Origin: Parcubacteria group bacterium
Lineage (GTDB): Bacteria; Patescibacteria; ABY1; Buchananbacterales; UBA6539
DNA: 64,000 bases
Assembly (NCBI GenBank): GCA_002687175.1
Contig: NYZP01000019.1
Location: 27,530 to 91,529 of the forward strand
Direction of reading: 5' to 3'
Below, piece after piece: positions 18,190 through 28,034 of the stretch. How positions within the stretch are numbered: position 1 is the first letter of the stretch; each line of letters begins with the position of its first letter. The notes beneath the pieces were generated by a model. That model saw nothing but the letters and a program-made list of their open reading frames with translations, did no database searches and was not told the origin of the DNA. A program made the translations under genes and the position numbers.

Positions 18190-19170
18190 CTATTTTCTAA
18201 GATCTTTTAGCTTGATTGGTTTGAGTATCCAGGCCACTAGGCCAAAAATAGTTGTAGCCACGGTGATTAGTAGTAATAACATTGAAAAAATTATTGCCTT
18301 CTCGGCAGCAACGTCTTTCAGACCAAATAATAAAATAACCAAAGCATCGCGAGTACCAATTCCATATATGCTAACTGGTACTAGACTGATCAGCATAGAT
18401 AGAGCCAAAACTATAGCAGTATAGATAAATCCAAGGTAGTCTAAATTCATTGCCTTAACTATCCACCACGACATTACAAACGACAATAACCATGAAAAAA
18501 AAGTTAGAAAAGAAATTACTAAGTAGTCATTCAACTTAAATTGTTTAAATCGTTCAACAAAATCTGAGAAAACTAAATTAGCATTTTTACGATATTTTTT
18601 GGGAGTTAACCCAAAAAATATTTTTTTTAAAACACTTTTATAAATTCCTTTCTTGTATACAATAAAAATTAATAAAATCAACACTATTAATATTACTAAA
18701 GAAAAAAATATTACACTACTGCTATCAAGATAGGACGTAAAATAAAAAAAACTTGCTAGGCAAACGATAAGCAGAAATAACAAGTCAGATAATCGGTCTA
18801 AAAAAACTGAGACAATACCAGGAACTAACGGGTGGCCATCGGATTTTAAATAGTATACTTTACTAAACTCCCCTATTCTAGCCGGCGTAAACGAACCGAT
18901 ATAAATTGAAGATAAGTAAGCCAAAAATGAATCTTTAAAACTGTAACTAATACCCATCGTACTAAGTATCATCTTCCAACGAAAAGATCTAATCATAATA
19001 ATTGGTAGTCCTAAAAAAATGGCTCCTACTATATAGATGATGTCAATTTGATTCAATAAACTAAGATAATAGCCAAAGTCAATCTTCGATAAGATAAAAA
19101 TAAAAAGACCAATACCAAATAAGTATATCAGCTTATCTACCCTACTAAAAAACCAACGTCCTAAAGCCAT
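18190..19170 (-). CDS. lysylphosphatidylglycerol synthase-type transmembrane protein (UPF0104)
   Basis: Integral membrane protein of 326 residues with about eight hydrophobic helices. Family signatures are SFRWKMIL after helix 2, SSIYIGSFTPARIGEFSKVYYL in helix 3, and LDRLSDLLFLLIV. These match the LPG_synthase_TM family, which has been proposed to include lipid or polyprenyl-glycan flippases. There is no C-terminal aminoacyl-transfer domain, so it is not MprF itself. It lies among glycosyltransferase genes and may move lipid-linked sugars. It ends 13 bases from the convergent radical SAM gene and follows the GT-C gene by seven bases. Confidence 0.85.
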   Translation of the reverse strand: MALGRWFFSRVDKLIYLFGIGLFIFILSKIDFGYYLSLLNQIDIIYIVGAIFLGLPIIMIRSFRWKMILSTMGISYSFKDSFLAYLSSIYIGSFTPARIGEFSKVYYLKSDGHPLVPGIVSVFLDRLSDLLFLLIVCLASFFYFTSYLDSSSVIFFSLVILIVLILLIFIVYKKGIYKSVLKKIFFGLTPKKYRKNANLVFSDFVERFKQFKLNDYLVISFLTFFSWLLSFVMSWWIVKAMNLDYLGFIYTAIVLALSMLISLVPVSIYGIGTRDALVILLFGLKDVAAEKAIIFSMLLLLITVATTIFGLVAWILKPIKLKDLRK

Positions 19171-19177
19171 AAAATAA

Positions 19178-20890
19178 TTACTTTACTAGATTTAGGAACC
19201 ACATTTCATTAGTATAAACATCGGTTGGTTTCACTAACTCATCCTCTGCCGGAGCAGAAGAAATATTAATTACAGAAGTTTGTTCAAGAATTTTTACTGA
19301 TTGATCTTCATGAAAACCAACAATATATTTAACCCCAAATTTATCAAAAGCTGACTGCAACTCTCCTTCTGCTATTAGTCGATCAGTCGTTTCGGGAGAA
19401 AAGTAAACAAAAGATTTTTCTGCCAAGTAATTGAATAAGACATGCCCTTCTCTAAATGATGTAGCAATTATTTCATCGTCAGCTACCTCTGATTGTTTAA
19501 TTTGTTCACCAATATAAATTGCAGCTAAATTATCTTTGTCGTCGTAAGCTCGTCCCCAAAAAACATGGCTGGCAATCACTAAATTATAAACTACCAACAA
19601 AACAACAATAATATAAATTGGCCAAAGGAATCTTTTTAATTTAAAATAATCTTTTAATAATAAAAATATAGAACTTAATCCCAACGATACCAAAAGAGCA
19701 ATCACCCAACCAAAATCTATTAACCTATTTCTGGTAGATAAGCCCAGATAAGATAACAAAAATAAAACACCAATCATCCAAAAAATAAAAAATTGAAAAA
19801 GTTCTTTACTAATATACTTCAATTTATACAAACCCAATAGCATTAACAGGGTTATTAAGGGACCGCCAATTGCTTCGATCGCCAAAAAACGTGACATGTG
19901 CTTCAAAAATATATTACTACCCACTAACAAGCGCTCACCAAAACCAATAGACCGTTCACCAATATTAGCTCCTACTTTTAAACGACCTAAAACAGTTGCA
20001 AAATCAGAATCAGTATTGGTGATTTGTTGCTCTAACTCTTGATCAGCATCACCTTTCGCAAAATGGTAAGTATAAGGATCAGCGTATAAATGTCCGTAAA
20101 GATGGTAGGCAGGCGATTTTAATTCCTCGGAAGCACCAGTTTTAAAAAGATATAAATTAGAATTTTCTTGACTAAGAAAACTTGGTGCCCAAAAAACTAA
20201 CAGCATTAATGCTAAAGGAATAAAAACTGATAAAATTTCCAGCTTCTTTTTATGGAACACTAAATAAATAAAAAATAGTGGCAAAAACATCATGAAAGTC
20301 TCTCTAGACATTACGGTCAAAGACAGAAAAAATCCTGCCAAAACCAAATAAATTATTTTTAATTTCTGATCTCGCCCCCAAAAATAAAATAAACTGAAAA
20401 GTGATAAATAAAAAAGAGCAAACTCGTAAGTAGCTAGAAACTGGGAGTGTTGCCATTGAAAAGGGAAAAAAATATAAATAAAAGGAAAAACCAGGGCTAT
20501 TGATGAACCAAATAAATAGAAAATAAGCACTGTAAACAATACTAGCGCTAGGGCATGCAATATAAAGCTGGTTATTAAAAGTTGATTAATACTTAGCTGC
20601 CCAATGGCTTTAAATAAGTAACCATACGAATAGTAAGTAAATTTGTTACTGACTGTGCTAGTATTAGCCCTTTCTTCGACTAAACTTGGGGCAACAAAAA
20701 TATTAAGGTTATCTTCCATACCAAATACATCCGATTGACTATAATTTCTAGCTATTAAAATACCATAACCCATTGGCTGTGATGAATAACCTTTTAACAA
20801 AACAGGCGAATACCAAACAGTAATCGCCAATAAAAAAATAAAAACTAAAAATATACTAAACAATAAACGAGTCTTCAGCCGTCTAGACAT
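19178..20890 (-). CDS. GT-C-type membrane glycosyltransferase-like protein
   Basis: Polytopic protein of 570 residues. An N-terminal signal-anchor helix is followed by an external loop with an acidic pair, FGMEDNLN, in the position of the catalytic loop of GT-C enzymes. Eight to ten further helices and a C-terminal extracytoplasmic domain (about 460-570) complete it. Such proteins use polyprenyl-phosphate sugars as donors on the outer face of the membrane. Sequence resemblance to named GT39/GT83 families is weak from motifs alone. It is followed by an LPG-synthase-TM gene and preceded by a B12-radical SAM gene after a 64-base gap. Acceptor unknown. Confidence 0.7.
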   Translation of the reverse strand: MSRRLKTRLLFSIFLVFIFLLAITVWYSPVLLKGYSSQPMGYGILIARNYSQSDVFGMEDNLNIFVAPSLVEERANTSTVSNKFTYYSYGYLFKAIGQLSINQLLITSFILHALALVLFTVLIFYLFGSSIALVFPFIYIFFPFQWQHSQFLATYEFALFYLSLFSLFYFWGRDQKLKIIYLVLAGFFLSLTVMSRETFMMFLPLFFIYLVFHKKKLEILSVFIPLALMLLVFWAPSFLSQENSNLYLFKTGASEELKSPAYHLYGHLYADPYTYHFAKGDADQELEQQITNTDSDFATVLGRLKVGANIGERSIGFGERLLVGSNIFLKHMSRFLAIEAIGGPLITLLMLLGLYKLKYISKELFQFFIFWMIGVLFLLSYLGLSTRNRLIDFGWVIALLVSLGLSSIFLLLKDYFKLKRFLWPIYIIVVLLVVYNLVIASHVFWGRAYDDKDNLAAIYIGEQIKQSEVADDEIIATSFREGHVLFNYLAEKSFVYFSPETTDRLIAEGELQSAFDKFGVKYIVGFHEDQSVKILEQTSVINISSAPAEDELVKPTDVYTNEMWFLNLVK

Positions 20891-20954
20891 AAATAAATTT
20901 TGAGATTTATCCTACTGTTGTTATTTTAAAATGACAATAAAATAACAATATGTA

Positions 20955-22385
20955 TTACATTTTAACAAAAATTCCTCTAAGCACAATAAACAATCCGCTA
21001 ATACTATTTTTCAATTCACTAAAATTCAAATTCATTAATCTTTTAAAGATGTACTTTGGTCGAAAATAAAATGAGGTTACTGCTTTACGATATGCCTTAC
21101 TGAGCTCTTTGTCTGTCATTTTAGTGGCATTAATTTGTAATTTTTCATATCCATAATCGTTGATATCATTCTTGTCTATAAACCAATCATTCTCAATGGC
21201 CTGACCATAAAGGTCGGAGCCAGGAAAAGCCGTCAGATAAGTAAACGAAGCGTAATCTGGATCAATATCTCTTAGAAACTTTAAAGTCTCATCTAAAGTC
21301 TCTGTGGTTTCTCCGATGCCACCAAGGATCATATCAACGGCTGACTTAATCTTATATTTTTTAGTTAACCTCATTGCCTCTACCGCCTGTTCAATTTTAG
21401 CATCTTTATTGAGGTTATCAAGTATTTCTTGACTACCTGACTCAACGCCGAACGTGATAAGCGAGCAACCAGCCCTACTCATTAGATCTAAAATTTCGTC
21501 ATCAACCCGATCTACTCTAGAATTACATGTCCACACAAAATCATAATTCTTGGCAATCATTAAACGACAAAGGTCAGCAACATTTCTTCTGTTTATCAAA
21601 AAATCACTATCTTTAAAATTAATTTCTTTGACATTATAATCTCTAACTAAAGTATCAAGATTTTCTATTGTTTTTTCTGGAGACTCACTACGATACTTAC
21701 GGCCAAACATTGAACGAACGCCACAAAAATTACAGTTGAAGGGGCATCCCCGACTTCTAATATAAGTTACGTAAGGTTTACGTGTTGAAGCTAGACTACT
21801 GTATTTATCTAAGTCTAGAAGGTCGTAGGCAGGAAACGGTAAACTGTCAACTTCTGGCATCAGCTGCCGAAATTCGGTCCGTATTAATTTGTCACCTTCG
21901 TGATAAAGAATACCTTTAATTTTACTATAATCTGAATCACCAGCCTCAAACTGTTTTAATAACTCAATCATAGTAATTTCCCCTTCACCGACAACCACAA
22001 AATCATAATTTTTGTTTTGAATTACTTCATGAGGCCTAACTGTGGAATGATAACCACCACATATCACAATAGTGTTAGGATTTATTGACTTAACAATGTC
22101 GGCAACGTCTGTTGCTCCGTCAACGAGCAAACTAGTATAGCTAAGGCAAACTACTTCTGGTTTAAACTCGAGAAGTACTTTTTTGATATTTTTAATAGGA
22201 TCTTTTTCAACATTACCATCAAATAATTTAACCTGATAACCATTATCTCTTACCACTGAAGCTAACGCCGTGATACCTATTGGTGGATATTTTAATTTAC
22301 CCACGATCCGATAACTAACCGTGGTTGGTGGATGAATAAACAATATTTTTTTGTCTTTGACTAACACTTTGTCTTTGACTAACAT
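20955..22385 (-). CDS. B12-binding-domain radical SAM protein with duplicated N-terminus
   Basis: Protein of 476 residues with the same plan as the 15661-17115 gene. Cobalamin-like domain features are ILFIHPPTT, PPIGITALASVV, VICGGYHSTVRP and VVGEGEITMIELL. The cluster motif C214-x3-C218-x2-C221 is in SRGCPFNCNFC, followed by AGCSLITFGVESGSQEIL and the C-terminal FYFRPKYIFKRL. DxHxxG is absent (LFDGNVEKDP). The N-terminus contains a tandem repeat, LVKDKVLVKDK, from an 18-base duplication at 22350-22385. Translation could start at either copy, since the repeat changes only the first six residues. A methyltransferase gene lies 20 bases upstream. Substrate unknown. Confidence 0.87.
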   Translation of the reverse strand: MLVKDKVLVKDKKILFIHPPTTVSYRIVGKLKYPPIGITALASVVRDNGYQVKLFDGNVEKDPIKNIKKVLLEFKPEVVCLSYTSLLVDGATDVADIVKSINPNTIVICGGYHSTVRPHEVIQNKNYDFVVVGEGEITMIELLKQFEAGDSDYSKIKGILYHEGDKLIRTEFRQLMPEVDSLPFPAYDLLDLDKYSSLASTRKPYVTYIRSRGCPFNCNFCGVRSMFGRKYRSESPEKTIENLDTLVRDYNVKEINFKDSDFLINRRNVADLCRLMIAKNYDFVWTCNSRVDRVDDEILDLMSRAGCSLITFGVESGSQEILDNLNKDAKIEQAVEAMRLTKKYKIKSAVDMILGGIGETTETLDETLKFLRDIDPDYASFTYLTAFPGSDLYGQAIENDWFIDKNDINDYGYEKLQINATKMTDKELSKAYRKAVTSFYFRPKYIFKRLMNLNFSELKNSISGLFIVLRGIFVKM

Positions 22386-22405
22386 ATATGTAAATTTGAT
22401 ATTAA

Positions 22406-23083
22406 TTAAAATTTTTTACCAACGATTAATTGGTTACACATTATTTTTCCTAAACCAATACGACTTAAAAAATTTTCATATTGCTTTTCAAATGGAATTT
22501 TAAAAAAAGGAAATAACATAAAGTATTTCGATTTGACTACTTTAAAATTACTATCTCTTAGAATTGCTTCTAATTTTTTTAAAGTAAACTTCTCATTGTG
22601 CTCTTCAGAAGGGGTATACCCAAACATTTCTGACATATTGTCATGCCAGGGATTTGCAACAGTCAAAATAACGATACCATCATCTTTTAAAGCCCTAAAA
22701 CACTCTTTGAGCACTTTATGAGGGTCTTCTAAATGATCAATAGCAGATATTATTATTATAACATGAAATGAGTTATTTGCAAACTCTAAATTTGCGGCAT
22801 CACCAAGCTTTAATTGAATATTTGGATCCTTGTTTGTATCAATTAAATCTTGGCTCATATCAATGCCAATGGCTTGATTAAACTTAAAAATTTTATTAAG
22901 TTTGCTCAACATTAAACCATCAGCTGTCCCAATATCTAAGCAGTTTAAATCAGAATAGTTACTAAAATTCTTTTTAATCACCCTTTTAACTTCATCGGTG
23001 CGACGATTTAAACGATAGATATAATCAATTCTTTTTTGTCTTTGATGATGATAATGTTTTTCTACTACTCCTGGCTCATGCAT
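22406..23083 (-). CDS. class I SAM-dependent methyltransferase
   Basis: Protein of 225 residues with a Rossmann methyltransferase core: CLDIGTADGLML (motif I), IGIDMS (motif II acidic residue), LKLGDAANLEFANNSFHVIIIISAIDHLEDP (motifs post-II and IV), and LKDDGIVILTVANP. The N-terminus is basic (YHHQRQKRIDYIYRLNRR). It most likely methylates a sugar hydroxyl or a small intermediate, given its place between a GT4 gene and a B12-radical SAM gene. It has no membrane segment. Position of methylation unknown. Confidence 0.85.
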   Translation of the reverse strand: MHEPGVVEKHYHHQRQKRIDYIYRLNRRTDEVKRVIKKNFSNYSDLNCLDIGTADGLMLSKLNKIFKFNQAIGIDMSQDLIDTNKDPNIQLKLGDAANLEFANNSFHVIIIISAIDHLEDPHKVLKECFRALKDDGIVILTVANPWHDNMSEMFGYTPSEEHNEKFTLKKLEAILRDSNFKVVKSKYFMLFPFFKIPFEKQYENFLSRIGLGKIMCNQLIVGKKF

Positions 23084-23089
23084 AAATTT

Positions 23090-24361
23090 TTATTCTAATG
23101 ATTCAAAATAAAACTTCTCTAACTTTCTGGCCTGTTTTTCTAAAGTAAAAAACTTAGTGACTCTTAACAAACCATTATTACCAAACTCCTGAGCTAAATC
23201 TTCGTTCTTCAAAAGAGTTAATAATTTTTCAGCGAACCTGTCAATATTTAACGGATTAACAATAAAACCTGTCAAATCATTTATCACTAGCTCTTTCGTG
23301 CCACCGAAACAGGTTCCAACTACAGGTAACCCAGCGGCCATTGCTTCCAAATTAACAGTCGGAAAAGGATCAAGGTATATTGAAGGCACCACAACGATGT
23401 CTGATGCTTGGAAAGCAACAGCAATCTCCTCTCGATCTAACCAGCCTGTAAAAACTAGATTATCTTCAACTCCTAATTTCTTAGCAAACTCAATTAGCTT
23501 AAGTGCAACGTCACCTTTTTTGCCAGCGATCAATAATTTTGTTTGTGGAGCTTGATGAATTAATCTGGCCAATGCTGCTACTATTACTTCAGCGCCTTTA
23601 GCCCCGGAAAGTCGTCCGCCATATAAAATAATTTTATTACCCGCTAACCCATGTTTAATCTTAAATTTTTCCTTCTGATCCTTGTTAACTGTTGAAATAA
23701 TTGAATCAATTCCGTTATGAACCGTTATAATATTTCTAACACCGTTAGTCTCCAAAGCATTTTTTAATTCATCACAGACGCTAAAAATTTGATCGATATA
23801 TTTTAAGTAATACCTAATAATAATATTACGAAAAGGGTTAAAACGTTTTTTAGAAAACCTTAAAAGATGCCAAACTGAAATTTTATAATTAAATTTTGGT
23901 TTATCAGACAAGTCATTATAATTTACAAACTCTCTAAACTTATCATAATGAACTAACATCATATCATGAACGGTTAAAAAAGTTTTGGCACCGAATTGCT
24001 TAGCCAGCTTGAAACAAGCATAAGATAATCGCCAATGCACATTATGAAAATGAACGATATCTGGTTGAATATCTGATATTAACTGTTTAACTCGCTTAAC
24101 AGTATTTTTATTATACAAACTGTGATAAGCGCGCCAGCGAACATGATGGTTAGTATAAATTTGAAAAATTGTTAAACCTTGATATTCAATTTTCTCTGGT
24201 AAATCAGATTCTTGAACAGTAGTGATTATATAAATCTTGTGTCTCAACTCTTTCATTTTTTTAGCTAAATTGTAAGCAACAATACCAGCCCCAGCCGAAT
24301 GAGGTGGAAAGGAGTCATTAAAATAAATGATTTTTAATTTTTTATTTAGTAGATCTGCCAT
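23090..24361 (-). CDS. family 4 glycosyltransferase
   Basis: GT-B fold enzyme of 423 residues. The N-terminal acceptor domain begins KIIYFNDSFPPHSAGAGIVA and includes IVHFHNVHWR. The C-terminal donor domain has ILYGGRLSGAKGAEVI, LVFTGWLDREEI and the E-x7-E-like segment PFPTVNLEAMAAGLPVVGT. GT4 enzymes retain configuration and transfer from nucleotide sugars in the cytosol. The last 16 bases of the upstream GT-C gene overlap its start, indicating co-transcription. The sugar cannot be predicted from the motifs. Confidence 0.92.
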   Translation of the reverse strand: MADLLNKKLKIIYFNDSFPPHSAGAGIVAYNLAKKMKELRHKIYIITTVQESDLPEKIEYQGLTIFQIYTNHHVRWRAYHSLYNKNTVKRVKQLISDIQPDIVHFHNVHWRLSYACFKLAKQFGAKTFLTVHDMMLVHYDKFREFVNYNDLSDKPKFNYKISVWHLLRFSKKRFNPFRNIIIRYYLKYIDQIFSVCDELKNALETNGVRNIITVHNGIDSIISTVNKDQKEKFKIKHGLAGNKIILYGGRLSGAKGAEVIVAALARLIHQAPQTKLLIAGKKGDVALKLIEFAKKLGVEDNLVFTGWLDREEIAVAFQASDIVVVPSIYLDPFPTVNLEAMAAGLPVVGTCFGGTKELVINDLTGFIVNPLNIDRFAEKLLTLLKNEDLAQEFGNNGLLRVTKFFTLEKQARKLEKFYFESLE

Positions 24362-26373
24362 AAATAATAGTCTTCATCGGGATCAGAACTGTTCCATTGT
24401 CCTAGAATTTTAAATAATTCGGGATCAGATAAAAGCTTATCCCAAAGAATTTTTTCTCTAGGGTAATAGGTATTATTATTTTTTAAAACGTACTTTATAT
24501 TTTTATCCTTAAACAGTGCCGATAGTTCTTCTACAGTTAGATCATCGTTATATTCTAAATCCGTTAGCAGATTAAAGCCAAAAGTGGTTATCCGGGCAAC
24601 ATTATAGTCACCGTGCCAAGCTAAGTACTGAGTCTGGCGAGTCAGAATATAAAAATCATCCTTATTATTTGGATGAAGTTGATCCAAAATTTTTCTTGCT
24701 TCAACACCACCGTAATAAACGTGTTGTACTGGAAAATGGAAACCACCATGTCGAGGGTAATAGACAAACGACATTCCCCAGGAGTTTAAAAACAAAATGA
24801 TTATAATAAAAGCCATCAACCATGCAGCTTTTACCTTTTTTAGCATCGGAACTAATAAAACAAAAAATAAGAAAATTAAAATTGGGATCCAAACATTAAC
24901 CCAACTTTTATTAGCGACAAATCTTATTTTAAGAAAATATAGACTATAGGTAAAAAGTAATACTAATTTATAACGATCAGTATTTTTCCATATTGCCACC
25001 GCCATAAATGGCAACAAAATAATTAATACTGTCAAAGCATTATTGGCTACCAAGTCAACAAAAAATTTAAGTGGTTCTAAAATTGTCTCAAATTTTGAGA
25101 TAAAAACACTTGATGAATCAACAACGGCTGTTGTTAAAATACCGAATATCGCTAAAAGCTGCAAACCAAGTAAGAACCACTTAGACTTAAGCTGTTGGAG
25201 ATATAAAATACCATAAACCAACCAAAGGCCAAAAAAGGCATAATGCCAACGATCAATTGAAACCGAAGAAAAGAAAATTGTTAAAGTGGCAACAAAATAG
25301 ATTATATTGAAAGAAAGATACTCCCATTTTTTATTTTTTATAAACCCCAAAAAACTTAAAATAATAATCGGGTATATAAAAAACATCTGTCTAAATGAAT
25401 AGATAACTCGATGTAAAGGCTGCAGTAATCTATCATCAAGAATAGTAAAAAGCCTTGAAGCATCAAAAATTTCATAATACTTACCCTTGAATATATCATT
25501 AAATAGTGGAAAAACTGGATTCTCGTAAATTAAATAATTTCGGATGAACCAAAGTATTACTGGAGTACCTAAAAGTAAAGCATAAATGATAAATCTTTTT
25601 TTGTTTTTTGACTTCCAAAACATGTAGAGCAACAATAAACCCCACAACAGTCCTACCATCTTAGATAAAATAAGTAGGACAAAACTTAATATAACGATAA
25701 GTAAATCAAAGTTTGACTTTTGAATTTGATATTTCTCCCAAAAGTATAAAAAACAAGTAGCCGAAAAAATAATTAATGTTTCCTGCATTATATTCCAACC
25801 ACCCCAAAACCAAACCATTTCATTTGTCAAAAATAAAAGAACTAGAAATGCTAAGTTAGTCTTATTGATACCCTTCTCTTCCCCCCACTTGTAAATCAAA
25901 TACAATGTCAATGAGCCGAAAATAAATGGAATCCACATCAATGTTAACTCATTAAATGTGTTAAGAAGTAAAAAGGTGCTGGCTGACAGAATTGGTAATA
26001 ATGGCATACGGGCAAAATGATACAACTCTGTACCATAAGCAAAATCAACAAAGCCATTATTTTCAACAACTAGCCTAGCGTAAGGTAACCAATAGCCAGT
26101 AACATCACCGGAGAAAAAACCACGAAGCATCATTACTCCTAAGATACTTGCGGGAAATAAAACTAGAAAAATTAGCACCTTTTTATCAAAAACTATTTTT
26201 TTTCGAAATACGAATAGCAATAATAAAATGAAAAATAAAGAGAGTGAAACCGTAAAAAAATTAAGGATCCCTGCTAACCCAAAAATTAAATTTAATAAAA
26301 AGAAACTATAAACTAAAATTAGAAATGATTGAATGGTATCTAGGTTAGGTAATTTTTTAATAAAATTTTGCAT
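24346..26373 (-). CDS. GT-C-type membrane glycosyltransferase-like protein
   Basis: Polytopic protein of 675 residues with a dozen or more hydrophobic helices. An early external loop, FFSGDVTGYWLPYARLV, carries the aspartate expected near the catalytic site of GT-C enzymes. A C-terminal soluble domain follows (about 560-675). It resembles dolichyl-phosphate-mannose or ArnT-like transferases in architecture, but no named family signature is certain. It overlaps the following GT4 gene by 16 bases and follows the formyltransferase gene by three, so it belongs to the long leftward operon. Confidence 0.7.
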   Translation of the reverse strand: MQNFIKKLPNLDTIQSFLILVYSFFLLNLIFGLAGILNFFTVSLSLFFILLLLFVFRKKIVFDKKVLIFLVLFPASILGVMMLRGFFSGDVTGYWLPYARLVVENNGFVDFAYGTELYHFARMPLLPILSASTFLLLNTFNELTLMWIPFIFGSLTLYLIYKWGEEKGINKTNLAFLVLLFLTNEMVWFWGGWNIMQETLIIFSATCFLYFWEKYQIQKSNFDLLIVILSFVLLILSKMVGLLWGLLLLYMFWKSKNKKRFIIYALLLGTPVILWFIRNYLIYENPVFPLFNDIFKGKYYEIFDASRLFTILDDRLLQPLHRVIYSFRQMFFIYPIIILSFLGFIKNKKWEYLSFNIIYFVATLTIFFSSVSIDRWHYAFFGLWLVYGILYLQQLKSKWFLLGLQLLAIFGILTTAVVDSSSVFISKFETILEPLKFFVDLVANNALTVLIILLPFMAVAIWKNTDRYKLVLLFTYSLYFLKIRFVANKSWVNVWIPILIFLFFVLLVPMLKKVKAAWLMAFIIIILFLNSWGMSFVYYPRHGGFHFPVQHVYYGGVEARKILDQLHPNNKDDFYILTRQTQYLAWHGDYNVARITTFGFNLLTDLEYNDDLTVEELSALFKDKNIKYVLKNNNTYYPREKILWDKLLSDPELFKILGQWNSSDPDEDYYLWQIY

Positions 26374-26376
26374 AGG

Positions 26377-27156
26377 TTATCTAAAACTTTTGCCTAAAGA
26401 TCTAAATTTTTTAATTTCTTCTTTACCAGGATCGCTAAAATTTGTGCCATCAATTGGATCATTAGCTTTCGGCTCTACCTGATTTTGCTTAATTAGATTA
26501 ACTGCTTTAATTAATAAATCTCCTCCTAAAGGAACCGTTTTTTTATAAAGGCTATCAACGGTCTCATTAGAAGAAATTGAAACCTCTTGTTGATTAATAA
26601 TTTTTCCGGAATCTATTTTATCATCAATATAATGAACAGTCACTCCAGTCTTAGTCTCTTGATTCAACAGCAGCCAAAAAGCAATATTTTTTCCTCGGTA
26701 CCTTGGTAACATAGAACCATGAACATTGATATTACCATGCTTTGCTTGTGATAACAAAGGTATTTTTAAAATCACCGGACAAGCGATTGATATAACTATG
26801 TCAATTTCTAAATCTTTTAATTTATTCACAAACTGTTGATCATTAACGTTTGCCGGATAATGAATAGGTATTTTATTATCTTTAAAAATCTTAGCCACTG
26901 AATAATATTTTCTGATAGGAAAAATGTAACTAATTTTATTTAACAACTTGGCTTTCATAAAATCAAACACCTGAATAACAAAACTTCGTAAACCATATAA
27001 TTCAAAAAGTCCGGACATGACCTGAAAACTGGACTTCCTTGTATACCTTGGTAAAATTGCCACTCCCACAATTTCGGTTGCCAATGATCTTACTACTTTC
27101 TCTATTGATAAAGGTAAGTAGAATGGTTCATCTTGGGTGATTATAAAAATTTTCAT
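26377..27156 (-). CDS. formyltransferase family protein (possible sugar N-formyltransferase)
   Basis: Protein of 259 residues with the catalytic core of the PurN/Fmt fold: INVHGSMLPRYRG (N144, H146) and VTVHYIDDKIDSGKII (D182), the Asn-His-Asp set used to transfer formyl from 10-formyltetrahydrofolate. It lacks the long C-terminal domain of methionyl-tRNA formyltransferase. In glycan clusters such proteins formylate amino sugars such as Qui4N or Vio4N. The neighbours fit that role: a polysaccharide deacetylase overlaps its start by four bases and two DegT aminotransferases occur in the locus. A purine-type or other formyl acceptor cannot be excluded. Confidence 0.85.
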   Translation of the reverse strand: MKIFIITQDEPFYLPLSIEKVVRSLATEIVGVAILPRYTRKSSFQVMSGLFELYGLRSFVIQVFDFMKAKLLNKISYIFPIRKYYSVAKIFKDNKIPIHYPANVNDQQFVNKLKDLEIDIVISIACPVILKIPLLSQAKHGNINVHGSMLPRYRGKNIAFWLLLNQETKTGVTVHYIDDKIDSGKIINQQEVSISSNETVDSLYKKTVPLGGDLLIKAVNLIKQNQVEPKANDPIDGTNFSDPGKEEIKKFRSLGKSFR

Positions 27157-27950
27157 CTCAATTTTGTTTGGTAATCGTTAGCTAATTCAGAAATGGCAGC
27201 TGACTTGTAACCCTGAGCCAAAATATATTTAATAAATTTCTCTAAAATTTTTAATCCTTTGCCCTGATTCCTAATATAAAAAATTCTTTGCAAAAGTGGT
27301 AATTTTTGTTTACCAGCGATTTTACTTAAATTATGGAGATGAAAATCAAATATTAAAACGTGTGGCAAACCAAGAAGCTTTAAAATAATTTTGTAAACAT
27401 GCCAACCTAAAAATTGAATGTAACTCTGAGAAATTGGAAACCTAAGCTTTGGAGTAACGGCAAAAGGAAACTCTAAAATTCCATTTGTCTGTTTAAAAGG
27501 TACCATTGGTGAACTGGCGTTATTAAACACTCCTGGTCGATAAAATGGGAATAAGCTAAAATTATTTTTAAAACCAAATTCTTTCAGGACATCAAGATCT
27601 TGGTCAGTAAAATATCCTTGAGGAAAACGATAATGCTCTGGCGGACTGTTGAAATAATTAATAAAAGCCTGCTGAGACTTTTGAACTTCTTCTCGAGTCT
27701 CTGCCAGGCTATTTTTTTTACCAGATATATGATAATAAGAATGCACTCCAAAATCACATCCAAATTTTTGCAATTTACTGATAACTTCAGGATATTCATC
27801 AATTAAATGCCCAGAAAGAAATACCGAAAGTTTAATATTATATTTTTTAAAAAGATTCAGTAAAGGATCTATGTTTTCTGCTGCCGTAAAAGTGTCTAAC
27901 CAACCATAATCTTTTTCTAAATCTAAGGTGAAACAAACTAATTTTTCCAT
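27153..27950 (-). CDS. polysaccharide deacetylase family protein (NodB/CE4-like)
   Basis: Protein of 265 residues with a NodB-type core. Metal-binding and catalytic motifs are D10 and E12 in FTLDLEKDYG, H70 and H74 in FGVHSYYH, and RFPQGYF near residues 121-127. CE4 enzymes remove N-acetyl groups from amino-sugar polymers or lipid-linked sugars. There is no signal peptide, so it may act on cytosolic or inner-leaflet intermediates. Its stop overlaps the formyltransferase start by four bases; together they could convert an N-acetyl into an N-formyl sugar, an inference from adjacency only. Confidence 0.82.
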   Translation of the reverse strand: MEKLVCFTLDLEKDYGWLDTFTAAENIDPLLNLFKKYNIKLSVFLSGHLIDEYPEVISKLQKFGCDFGVHSYYHISGKKNSLAETREEVQKSQQAFINYFNSPPEHYRFPQGYFTDQDLDVLKEFGFKNNFSLFPFYRPGVFNNASSPMVPFKQTNGILEFPFAVTPKLRFPISQSYIQFLGWHVYKIILKLLGLPHVLIFDFHLHNLSKIAGKQKLPLLQRIFYIRNQGKGLKILEKFIKYILAQGYKSAAISELANDYQTKLR

Positions 27951-28034
27951 AAATTACATTCTTATACTTTCTTTTTACCACCCTACCAATTAATATCTCA
28001 GACAAAATCAGCAATTATTTGATTTGCTTTATAT

